Assembly: GCA_002633005.1 (NCBI GenBank) | Contig: NMRA01000081.1 | Coordinates: 467,197-531,196 of the forward strand | Reading direction: 5' to 3' | Origin: Phoronis australis | Lineage: Eukaryota > Phoronida > Phoronidae | Length of the DNA: 64,000 bases | In this document: piece by piece, positions 26,801-38,400 of the stretch | How positions within the stretch are numbered: the first letter of the stretch is position 1 | Layout of the letters: the number at the start of each line of letters is the position of its first letter | Notes under the pieces: model-generated | Told to the model about the DNA's origin: nothing | Database searches by the model: none | Seen by the model: the letters and a program-made list of their open reading frames with translations, nothing else | Translations under genes and position numbers: made by a program

Positions 26801-29800
26801 GCAACACTGGCAGACCTAGGCTAACATGTTCAAAGGGGGAGGTGACCTTAATGTACAGAAAAACAGTGCTTTTTAATATAGCCTAAATGTCGGTATGTCA
26901 CTCCTGCTTTTGACTGTTCTCAAAAGAACATCCTCCCAAATCCAATGGCAATACCACCCAGGAAAATTGTGCGACATATTTCTCTTCTTCAGTTTTACTC
27001 TTTCATTAGCCTAACAAGTAATCTGTTCAGCCTGTGACAACCAAAGCGTGTAGGGCAGAAGTTGTTCATGGGTCTCGTCATGAAATGCACCATTAAATAC
27101 TTTGAACAATGTGATTATTTTATGGTCCAAAACCATTTTTGTTGTCACAATTTTGAGTTAATTTCTTTTAGGTCACTCTTCTGGAACAAGCTCAAAATGT
27201 TGTTTCAAGGCTCAAAACATACCCGTATGTGTATAAAGGTCCAGCCAGGCCACGGAGCAGGGCCTCAGATGTCCACAGTTTGGACTCTAATGCCGAGCTA
27301 TGTGCTATTTGCTTAGAAGAATATAAGGATGGGCAGGTAACAACAAAGCACTGTGCTTTTGTGATGCTAATAATGAAAGATTTAGGTTCTCTGAAATCTG
27401 TTGCTTTTAGACGAAAACTGCCAAAAATGTATGCAGTTTTTAACCCAATATGGTCTGTAAAATAATTGTGAGATGTCAATATTTTTGTTTATTCCACTAA
27501 TAATTATCCACTTATTATCTGAAGGAAAAAAGAAAATTCTATTAGACCATATATTAATGAAATCTGTCAAAGCTTCTTATTTTTGTCAAGTTTACAAGAA
27601 GCAGCAGTGGGCAAACTATGCTGGACGTTTTGTTGTTAACACAAAGAGATTGTTTCAACACTACGAGCAACTCTGTATCAAGCTTTCAAACAAAAAGTTT
27701 AGTTGTGTTTTCTGCGAAGTTTGTGTTAACAAAAAGAGTACAATAAAAAAAATAATTGCAGGCGGTCTGATACACGTTGTATCAGACGTGCGCAGGCCTC
27801 GCATGTGGGCCCATTGCACTGATCACCTGGAAATATTTTTATGCTGTATTGATATATGGTTAAAACCGAGCTGAGGAACTAGAAACCTGGCTCAAGGGTT
27901 TAGCAGTGTGACCTGGTGAGACTTGAACCCACGACCTCGAGTAAAGAAAGCGGGCACTTATCATCCAGGCCACACTGCCTCCTCCAAAGAGTAAAATAAC
28001 AAATAACAAAGAAAATATTTAAAAAAGAAACCAGTCATTTTCCCATATTGCCTTATTGTAACTATAAGTTGTCGGCATGCACTCTTGAAGCTTTTTATGA
28101 ATGAATGAACTTTGATCAAACCAGTATACAAGATTGGTGCATGCTGCAGTCATGCGATTTTACTCGGACACACCAACAATGCACTTGATTTGATCACTAC
28201 TGACATATGCCAGGTCTGTTTGGTTACATATCTTAAACATTTGATTGGTTCACGGTGACGACGTCCGGCTCACAAACCAGGTTTACTCAGCTGAACCGGC
28301 GTACGCTCGGTGGTTGAAGTGTGGCCATTGGCAACAACTTTATCATAGGAATGTCTTTTGCTTTTTGTAATGGTCATCACCATATTGTTTTGATCACCAC
28401 CAGCATTACAGCGCTATTGCCAACATCTTTACTACTGCGTTGTCATTGGTGCTGTTTTTAATTTTATGTTATGTGTTGTTTTCTATGGAGTGCTTCAATC
28501 TTTCCTGTTTCCGACTTTTAGTTTTGATACCTTTGAGATGCACCTATGTTAGAAATAAAATCCCTTTTTGACCAAAGAATAGCTGTTGCCAAGTATGAAC
28601 ATTCAACCACTATTCAACAACTTAACGCAACTTGTATTACTTTATTGCAGGAATTAATGGCCTTGCCTTGCGATCACGAATTCCACAAAACTTGTGTGTA
28701 CAGTTGGCTGATTCAACAGCACACATGTCCGCTGTGTGTGGAGAATATCTTAGGTAAGATGCTCACTTGTTGAAAAGGAGTGTAAAATCTCAACCAATAA
28801 GTAGAATTGTCAAAACTGAATCAGATCTTTTTTCAATTGGTTGTTGTGAATGCGTGCTCAATATTTCTCAAAACATAATCAGCTGGTAACCATGGTATAG
28901 AACCTGGAAATGATGAAGCATTTGTATGTAGTCAATAATTGTCTGCCGCATTGTGTCTGAATTTGCTGAAATTTTACCGCAACTTAGTTTTGCTCGTTAA
29001 ATGATATGACTGAATTGCGTCTCTAAAAACTCATTTTTGCCGTACCATCTAACATTTACTTTCTGTCAAACTGGTCGATTCCCCGACATCTAAAAAATGT
29101 GGCGCTTGAATGAGAATTTATGCGGGCCCTCTAAACAAGTTCATTAATTGCATAATTGATATCACATTTTCATCTTTAATCGAGTTGTTATCGTATAATA
29201 TTTAGTAAATTTTATGCCTTACAATTAAGATAATTTATCATTGTTATCATGAATGTATTACGTAATATCTTTCAGAACATTCCAATAATAAAACCAATTG
29301 CTCAAGGTCAAGGCCACGGCCAGCACCAACGTCTCCTCAACATTCCATTATCAACATTCCCCTCCAAACATCTCGTCGCCTCAGTGGCGGAAGTGACAGC
29401 GTCATTATTCTACCTGCCACTGTGGACATGACTACAGGTCCGCACACGTTGCGTGGGACGATCAGATCACATGCTGCTGATGACCAATCACTGTCCAGCA
29501 CGAGTTATGTGTCTCACAAAAGTAGGATTTACAAAAAACACAGCAGTAATAGAGGTGTTGACTCACGCACTCGTAGGAGTGAACACGTGGCTTTGCTTCC
29601 TGTTGACAGAAAACAGAGTAGTGACTGTAAAAATGGTCCGAGCTATCGTAAAAGAGAAAGATTTGTTCATTTTCATCAAGATGAGTCTGACTCATGGTCA
29701 AGTGAGCGACAAAGCACCAGTGATGGCGGAACATTGTCCCAAAAAAGTGACCGAGGGAAACAGGTTCGAAAAAGTTCGATCAAACGTTCACAAAACCACC

Positions 29801-31152
29801 ACTCTCAAGACTATGGCACTAAACATGTGACTGATAACCATTCAGTGCAGATTAAAGAGCGGACACAAAGTGATACGATTGATGTTTGCCACTGTTGTAA
29901 GAAAAAAATGGCATTACCGGAAAGGACTTGTTCTGAGACTGACCTTCAGGCAGAGTTCAGTCAATCTATGCTGTCACCTGGTGATTGCTGTGGCAGAGAA
30001 TCATGTGACTGTCATGTGGACAGCAATCATAGTACATACGGCAGTTCCGATACTGTGCCAAGCGACATAAGTAGTTGTGACTCCAATGTATATAGTACAA
30101 AAAGAGCAAAAGAATTCAAGGACAGTAGCACACAAGTGCTTGAATCGGATAGCCCGCTCTTGCCGGCAGTTCGACTGACACCTCAGTGCTTAGAGACTCG
30201 GTCTAGAAGCTGTAGACCGAAGTATGTGTCTAGTGTGCAAGATAATAGACTTAGTGACAGTAGTTGTTCGTCTGAAGAGAATGAGCGATTTTTACGTTCA
30301 CTAGTCCAGCGGGCCACTTCACATCATTTGCAAGAGAATATGTGTCCAGTCTATATGGAGACGTCCGTTATTGACATTGACAACTCCATAACTCCGTTAA
30401 TTACAGAAAACTCTGCATGTAGCTCGCAGTGTTGCAACACACGCCAAGTCTTACCAGGGATTCATTCCCCGTACGATCTCAGAAACATGCAATCAGCTCA
30501 ACACAGCTCTCCATTCAATACAGACTTGGGAGTCACACTCGTGGAGCGGCGGGCATTTATAAATCCTCAGCCTGAGCACCGTTCCAACTATTGCTCAATG
30601 TTAGCCGAGCAGTTTCAGCTGACGAACTGCTATCTGAATTCAAACCAGCGTTATCTTTGTGATCGACGGAAAGACGAAGAGGAACCAAGACACAGAGCCA
30701 AACGACATAGGTGTGACTCTGCTCAGGTCAAGCAAAAGAGAAGTCGGTCTGTTGTGGTCAAGACCAAAGGAGGTATTAGTTTTAGCTGAAAATTAAAATA
30801 CTGATATAAGATATGTCAATGAGCAGGTTCTTAAAGAATGTTTTTGAAAGGAGCTAAACAGCTAAGAGAGAAGTTCCTTAAGTGACCCAAGACAAAACGC
30901 ATGCTAAGTATCCAAGTGTAAATCGCAAGGCATTAGGTTTCATTTAAGTATAGAAATTCAAAAATAAATTTTTACCATTCATTGTTTCAGAAATACTCCT
31001 AAAAGCTAGCAACTATGAAAAAATTCTTAAGAAATTTTTTGTAGTTTTATTGACTTCTGTAAGCAGGTTTATGCATAGTTTTGCTTTTCATTGCAGGCGT
31101 GAGCACCACAAAACACGAGAACAGAGACCATGTTGAAGGTGACGCAGTGTAA
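17853..31152 (+). CDS. ZNRF3: ZNRF3/RNF43-type transmembrane E3 ubiquitin ligase (5' exon missing)
   Basis: In vertebrates ZNRF3 and RNF43 ubiquitinate Frizzled and LRP6 at the plasma membrane, send them to lysosomes and so dampen Wnt signalling; R-spondin/LGR relieves this. Exons: 17853-17981, 24804-24878, 25127-25303, 25844-25945, 26509-26535 (27-nt microexon), 27172-27336, 28651-28753 and 29276 onward. All junctions are GT-AG and in phase. Visible protein: protease-associated-like ectodomain (residues 1-137, starting MHPSGLCN and [13 protein letters not shown], close to human ZNRF3), a membrane segment at about 142-160, and a C3H2C3 RING at 214-254 (C214, C217, C232, H234, H237, C240, C251, C254) split by an intron after EEYKDGQ. 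A roughly 500-residue Ser/Cys-rich tail ends in a basic patch. The frame stops at 30789. An in-phase alternative splices 30772 to 31097 and stops at 31152, ending GDAV, a possible PDZ ligand. The first exon begins in phase at MHP, so an upstream signal-peptide exon must exist but is not visible. The sequence represents the common ZNRF3/RNF43 ancestor; the symbol is chosen by likeness. Confidence 0.92.
20374..20546 (+). repeat. Tandem repeat, about 34-bp unit, five copies
   Basis: Five near-identical units contain CAGTGTAGTGTAATTTATG then AAATGTTCCTATACA. The fourth unit has two substitutions. It lies within an intron of the ligase gene. Confidence 0.93.
21490..21511. repeat. TA dinucleotide microsatellite
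   Basis: About eleven uninterrupted TA units in an intron. Confidence 0.95.
27765..27787. repeat. Perfect 10-bp hairpin
   Basis: GTCTGATACA, a 3-base spacer, then the exact inverse TGTATCAGAC. It lies in the intron that splits the RING domain. It may be part of a transposon end or a transcribed hairpin. Confidence 0.8.
27905..27976 (-). repeat. tRNA-derived sequence (SINE head or tRNA pseudogene)
   Basis: On the minus strand a GTGGG stem, TTCAAGT loop and CTCAC stem form a proper 5-bp T-arm with a standard B-box (GGGTTCAAGTCTC). Flanking TGGCCTG and CAGGTCA can pair as a 7-bp acceptor stem, and an A-box-like TGATAAGTGC lies between. The anticodon arm does not fold convincingly, so this is a tRNA-derived SINE head or pseudogene rather than a working tRNA. 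Confidence 0.5.
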
Positions 31153-31892
31153 AGGGATAGATCTCACATGAAACAATAACGAGATATGGATGGCTATGGG
31201 ACCCAAAGTCTTGCTAAATATTTGTCAGTATTAACTGTACGCAAAACAGTCATTTGTCAAGAAACTTTGGGCAAGGTGCAATACAATTGAAGGTGAATTT
31301 AAAAGTAACATTGTTAGGTAATGAATGGACTTAATCCAAGTGGACAGTAGCATAGCATTACAGAGTTTCACACAGTCGATACTGTAGTGTCTCTGGATTT
31401 TGTAAGTGTAAAATATTTAAGTGCATATTTATTTCATACCAACTATTTATTGCTATTTTTTGTACTATTATGTTTATGCTGTACGTTTCAATAGAGTTCG
31501 TACAAATTATGTGAAGTTGTGGAAGAACAGATGGTTCCACTTACGGCGGAGCTATTGTCAAACTTTGTAAACCTGGAGTGAAACCATTTTTCCATTGTGT
31601 TCTGTAACCAGTGGTCTTCATTGGAGTGGTGTTTGATGTGAATTCTGCGTGTGCTTCCAGACTGTTATTCATTGAGAGCCCAAACATGACATGTAGTTAT
31701 TCAGAGTTATGTTCTGAGTTGTTGTGTTAACATGAATTGTTACTTATTGTAAAACTGTTGTTAAATCTATTGCATCTTATCGGTCCTCGGAGGATGTATA
31801 TGTACATGCTCTAAGATGTTCACCATGAAGTTGCCCGTTTTCAAGATTGAATTTGGTTCAACTTTCAATATGAAAGTAGACTTAGACATCAA

Positions 31893-31898
31893 AATAAA
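31893..31898 (+). terminator. Poly(A) signal of the ZNRF3/RNF43-like gene
   Basis: AATAAA lies about 0.75 kb after the later possible stop codon (31152), in an AT-rich 3' region with no other exon. An earlier AATAAA near 30963 is also possible if the 30789 stop is used. Confidence 0.55.
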
Positions 31899-34800
31899 AC
31901 ACTATACGAAGCATCCCAAATTTACACATTGAAATTTTATAGATTTTTGATGTAATTTTGTAAAATGTATGAACATAGTAAGTTTCATTTCTAAGAAAGA
32001 GACTGCTATAATTTTGGGGGCTAAAAGACCTTCAATTTCAAGCTAAATTAAAACACGTTTGAGATGGGTTTAACACACCTAAAATTCCACAGTTGAGCTC
32101 CACTTAGGACTCCGTGCAATTATGGAAGGTTTCATTGGCTGTTTAATGGAAAATAAGCACTTATTTCGTAATTATTTCAAATAATTTCCATTTCCAACTT
32201 CTCAGATTTCCTTTTTAATGTAGAAGTATTCAATACGGATACAATCGCTCAACATGTCTAAGCAGCTGATTAGTTTCCCGTAAAATCTACCCACAATAAT
32301 TGCCAAAAATGCCCTTTTCTACTTTTCAGTGGCTTTTACATAGTTGTGAATGTCCACAAGTTTTCAAAACTTTGTTTTATGGTTACTGGGGTACAAAACG
32401 TTAACATGGAAATCATTTAATTCGGTGCTACATATGTTTCATGGAAAAAAAGAAAAAGTAAAATTACACTTGTCACCCATATTGTGTCCTAAATTGGTGA
32501 GATGTTACCATAGAAATTCATGGAAATAACTCGCAAAACTGGTAAAAACATTGTGAAACCTCATTTGCTTTGAGGAACATTTGAGTACTGTTCTCTGACA
32601 AGCATACTGTTATGGTAAACATTCTCCAAGCAGTGAAAATTGTTTAATTTGGCCGGATCTGGCCCCAAATTATAGAAATAGGCAATATGGGCCGTCCAAA
32701 AATTCAAAAATCACCGAAAAGACGTCAAAATCGCCCACTCTGTAGATTGAAAACACATTGTCTGAAATATGATGAACAAAAAAAATTGCCCTCGTCCAAA
32801 ACACCAGAATCAAGAAAATTAATTTTTTGGAGACTTTTTGTGTTTCAAATTCTAGAAACCGTAACAAATAGGGAGATTTTTTCTGTAATCAAATCTTGTT
32901 AATGTTTAGTCACACTGATACCAAAAAGAAGTCTACAGCTAAAATTGTGACTTGTGCGTTTTCCTACAATTGGAATTACTAACCTTATTTACATATGAAA
33001 AGTGCATGCGCAATATGTATACAATTGTCTCATGACTACGTAGAGCAAGTTTTGACACGGGACTTGACAACTTATCCAGAATTGGTCCAGTGTGAGCAAT
33101 AGCTGTTGTGTATGATACTTTCACATTAAAACTAGTTATGTGCAACACAATATCTAAGCAATAACATACAGGGTAAAATTTCTTAAAAGAGCAACTCCAT
33201 ATTCATCAGATGGTGCTAACAAAGAAATGAAAGGTCCCTCTTTTTAATACCTGAATAGATCAAGAATAGAAAGTTGTTCACTAGCATGGGGTTATTCACG
33301 GGATGAGTATACCATGAGATTAACCCATTGCAGGCATTTCTATGGGCAGGTCCTTGTTTCAGTAGCGCCACCTATTGAATTTGGAGTTGGCATTCGCATT
33401 GTGGATTTACTATGAGTCACAATTGTATTTAGTCCTTTTACAAATGCTATCATGTTGTGATAATTGCGGCACATTTTACTGTGCAAATAATGAAGTAGTT
33501 TTCTTTGGAATTTAGTTCAACTATCTAGCCAAAGTAGACTCCATTTCCCACTGTTTTTTTCTCCAAGAGAATTTTTATAATAAGTAAGATGTAATAGTGA
33601 ATCCTTTGGAAAAGTTCCTGTGTACTCCACCTCTTAAACTATTAATTGACAATTGTGTTCATCGACTGTCTTCATAGAACTATTGAAATCAACAAATATC
33701 TGTTAAAATAATATTTATATATTAATAAAATAATGTAAAACATAATGCATTTTTGTTGGGTAACACTTAAGTTAACTGGATATTATTTTGCTGAATATCT
33801 TCCGACCAAGTAGTTTTCTGAACATTAACTCTTTCGCTGCCTGCAATTCCCAGAACCAAAAAGTTTTTGATGAAAATTAGAAAAATTGGGTGCAATTACC
33901 AACACGTACAGTACACGACAAAAGTATCAGACAAAACGACCTGGAATTCCCCTTCATGACGACTGTGTAGACACCAAATTCATAATCTCGGCAGTTTTCT
34001 CTCGTGACCCACAATGAAGTGGAATTAACAGAAAAGGAGGCTAAGTCATTGTGTTATTACAATTTTGGCCCCAATGATAATTTCATCAGTCATTTTGCTG
34101 TCATGATGGGACACAGAATTTTGTCTGATTACTTTTGTCTTGTATTGTATCAAGTCTATGAGAATGTGGTACTAGGCTTTGGGTGACATATCTCATCTAA
34201 CATTTCTTACTCGAATTACAAATCTGAATCCTGTTCAAGTTGTGTCCAGTAAGCAATCAAAAATGTCTTTAAAACTCGGAAAAGAAGCAAAATTCATTCA
34301 ATCGAGATTTGGTAAATGTTTCATATTGTCTGGTAATGTTGTTCACCTGTAGTAAGTCACCAGTCGGACCATTTACCAGTAACATCATTAAGACCTAAGC
34401 AGTCAAATAATGGTAACAGGGTAGCATTAAACATTATAAATGGTAAAATCTTACAGCTTTAGGATGCAATGCATAACTGATGAGTGAAATTTTTGTTTGC
34501 ATTTTTTTATAAGATCTGTAGCACCAAATTAATGTTCTACCAAGTTCCACTCCTGCACCATAATTATAATCAGACAATATTTTGACAAATTTTTGGTCAT
34601 GTTTGATGACCCTAAAATACTGAAAATACATCAAAGCAATTTTGCCAAATATTTTTTGTCCAAAATTGGTTAGATTTTATCATTTTACTGTGTCAACTGT
34701 TGTTCTGAAGTGAGATATTTGACACAATACTCAAACTGAAAAAATAATTCATTTCCAAGTCAACATGCATAACCTTTCATGGAGCTTTCAAACATAAGAC

Positions 34801-35496
34801 CAACTTAAGTTACAACAACGTTGTTCTCAGTACAACATTGAAAAGAGGGAGAAAGGTTGAGTGTTTTCAATAAGAGCGTGGATAGTGTCTCATTTCAGGC
34901 ATGCTTTTGGTCATGGATGACCATTTCCACTTGGCATTACTTGTTTCATCAAGTTGTTCAAAGAGACCCAAAATTCTGTGAACAAGTTTGGTGTGACATG
35001 GCAACACTCCTCATGACCACAGCTGACGACCACTAGCCTATGTTAAAATTTAACAATAGGGAATTGTACGTTATCAAATACTTTAATCTTTGAGACACAT
35101 TTGAAAGACAACTCACTTTGATTTACAACTGTGCACACAAGCTTGACACAACAGCACCGATACAATTATAAAATCCAGCTTGGTGGGTCAAAAAGTGGCG
35201 TTGAATGTGGGTAATGTGCCTTCAGCGAGTACACTCACGATAACGCACCTAGCTGGCCACAACTGTATCTCTACTTGATTTAGAGAGAAAGAATTGGAAA
35301 TGAATTGCAATAAAATCAATGTATGTCAAGCTTGCCTAAGGTTGGAGTAACAAGGCTGCAAACTCATAGCACAGGTCCAATCTCCGATGCTTCAATGCTG
35401 CGTTCACTGGTGTGAAGATGGTGACCGGAGTATCAACAACTACGCAAGCACAAAGCCATTAGACACTCCCAACGACACATCACTGAGACAGGACCC
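31899..35496. other. Intergenic stretch between the ligase and MED21 3' ends
   Basis: The two genes converge here. No exon was recognised. Contents include a MITE fragment (32420-32512) and a full MITE copy (34438-34689). The MED21 3' untranslated region must occupy part of the right side; its poly(A) signal was not assigned. Confidence 0.6.
34438..34689. mobile_element. MITE with TAAAATCT ends, copy 3
   Basis: The left end reads ATGGTAAAATCTTACAGC and the right end reads GGTTAGATTTTATCATTTTAC. It is about 250 bp, the same size as the copy at 5839, and shares AATATTTTGACAA-like and ATTTTTTGTCC-like interior blocks with it. It is more diverged than the 5839 copy. Confidence 0.6.
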
Positions 35497-38400
35497 TCAA
35501 CAGTCTGCCTCCAGAGCTCGACTCCTCAGTTGGGTCTGTGCTACCTCCTCTAGTGTTCGCTGTATCTGCTCTAACAACTGCTCTCCCCTCAATATCACCT
35601 TCTCCAGTTGTTTCCCAGCATCCTGGTTTTCTTCCTCCAACCTCTTCAAACTGGCAGTCTACGGAGAACAGAGCAAAAGTAAGCGTCAGACAAGTACAAA
35701 TAACTGTCCATGCATATCAACGTTGGCATAGCCACAGGTGGATGTACAATGGGGGCATGGCACCCCTGTTCATTGCAACCCCCCCCTCCAATCGAAACTC
35801 ACTTCAATTTTGCGTTTGGCCCCACCTGTTCACTGCAAAGTGAGCCCCACATCACCACTCATTTCAGCCCCCCGAGGTCGCCAACAATTTTCCTTTTGTT
35901 CTCTCTGACAAATACTTCACTTAAACAAACAGATGACAGATAGAAATTCACTTCCTGGACTAACTGACGATGTTTAAGACAATTCTAAGAAAACACTCCT
36001 GTTCACGTGTGTGATCTACAGGTGACACTACGGAAACAAGATCTTGTTATATGCTCACGAAAACCAAGTCCTGAACAGGGAGACCCACTGGTATTCTTGG
36101 AAGGTCAAGGAAGACGTGTAGACAAAGACACCTAGACAACATGTCCACCATGACCAAGACTACCACTGTCACGTGAGTCACCAGGTGACATAAGCTCGCA
36201 AACATATAGAAGGTCAGAAATGAAATAATATACACCTTATTCACAGCCGCCATTTCAGTAGTGAGCCTCTTTTTAGGTTTAAAAAAACAATGCATTTGAC
36301 ACATAAACATAATAAGGCACGAAAAAAACCTAAAAAGAGGCTTACTTTTAAAATGGCAACAGTGAGAATAAGGTGTACGCTCCACTAATTAAACTTCAAA
36401 TAAGTGAATTTCTACCTGTCAAAAGAATCCATGGGAAAGGAACAGCTCTCACCAGTTTGAAGACGAAAGCAAATGATTAGGATGTTATATTTTGTTAACA
36501 TACAGAGCCCTGGTTATCTTGGAGATACATTTTTTCGTGTTAATTACAGTTCCCATAGTGAGTATTTACTATCCATAACAATAGCATGTCATACTCTGGT
36601 CACACAGATTTAATGGTATATTTTACTATAAGTGTTGAGATCTTTCAGTGCACCAAGTAAACATTAAAAAATGCTAGAAAAAATGGTCCTGACGTTTCGA
36701 ATAAACTGTGTTTAAATATTCTTTTTCAAGGGAATGATGACTTAAAAGACTGTAGGGCTTATATACCTTAGAAAACCTAAGAAATCCGAAGTGATTGGCA
36801 GTGAAAAAAACGTAAAAACGACTGGCCACTCACTTTTAATTCTTTCACTAGGAATTCAGATAATTACGGAGGAAATGCAATTTTAACAATTTCATATCTT
36901 GTAGTGCTTTACTATTAATAGTACTCCAGAAATATTGACAATAACTAAACTTGGACCACATAAATTCAGTCATTCTGTGGCCCTACAACCACAAATGCCA
37001 ACATCACAGAGGTTTTCACGTAAAAGACAATGCGATACAGTTGTTGTTGGCCAGAAAAGAGGTTTTCTGAGACCAGCCCTACTGCAGAATTGAACTCGCA
37101 ACTTGGGTAGTAGCAGTCCAACACTATGCTGGCAGAGCAGAACCCCTCTTCATAAATGGCAGAAAAGTTTAAGCGTATTGAACTATTTAAGTCACTGGCC
37201 TTGATTTAAACAAATGGCTCGTAGACAATGGCGATAATTGGCGATTTGTAATAAAATCACGAACGCACAATGTATTTTGTTGTTTAATAGCTCTTGTCAA
37301 AGCTAACAACTTGAAAATGTCACATGCAACAATAACCCCAAAAATGCATTTTTCTGCCATAAAACAGAGTGCGGCCCTTTAACTTAATATTCACACTTGG
37401 TGACCCTCTTTGTTAAGCATAATATTAACTAACAAACACCAGTCATGTGATCATCTTTGTAAATAACAACACTTACAGAAGTGAGAATTGCAGTAATCTT
37501 GCAAGGCCTGCATAATTTTAGAGCCATGCATTCATGGTGCAAAATTCATGTAAATGACATAAGTACAATATAAAGATACCTGTAATTCAGCAGAAGAGTC
37601 CTCATTAGGGAGAGAGTCGATGAGGACTTCAATGTCTTTGGCAGTCCTGGCAATGAGTTGTGCAAATAACTGGGCGTGATCTGGCGTGAAAAATGAAGTC
37701 AAAATAAGTACCATCTAAAGTAAATGATGAAAATCAAAACAATTTAGTGTGACACAACAAGACTGAAGCTTTACGGTTGTGAAATTGATGTGCAGCCACA
37801 TGGATCATTGTGAAAAATCACTTACTTCAGCACATATGACAACATGATAATGATGATAACAGCAACCACTGATAATGAGAAATATTTATGCATGCCATTT
37901 CAAAGTGCTTTGAACTGGAATAAAACGATCTTCTATCAACGAAACGAACAACTACAAAACTGCCCCAACTTGATTCGTTGCTTTACAATCCATGTTCCGT
38001 CAATAAAACAAGCCACCATCAAACTGGTACTACTTCTGATGAGAAGTCGTTTATGGGCTTGGAAAGAAATATTTGTTGTTGCTCAAGACCAAGCTCAGTG
38101 CGACAAGCCAACTTATTGAGGCTCGTCTCAATCAATAATGAACTATTTAAGTTCTTTACAGGGCCACGTATCCCTACTTTCTGGGATGGACCAGTACAGG
38201 GTGAGTTGATAGATTCTCATCCGCTCACACTACAAAAACTAGAGTCATCACCTGACCAATGAGTCTCATGGTTAGCGAACGATTCGCTTTTAATAAAACC
38301 TTTACCTTCTTGGGGCTCTTCTATGGCTGGTTTGGACTTTTCAAAACCTGTGAACGGACTGGGTGGGGCAAATTGCTGCAGTACACCAACACTGTTGGTG

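Noticed and set aside
27473-27874. A 133-codon frame in the intron splitting the RING domain
   Set aside because: It overlaps repeat and hairpin sequence, and the RING exons join in phase without it.
36047-36385. A 112-codon minus frame with hydrophobic stretches
   Set aside because: It is formed by the 147-bp foldback element and shows no family match.
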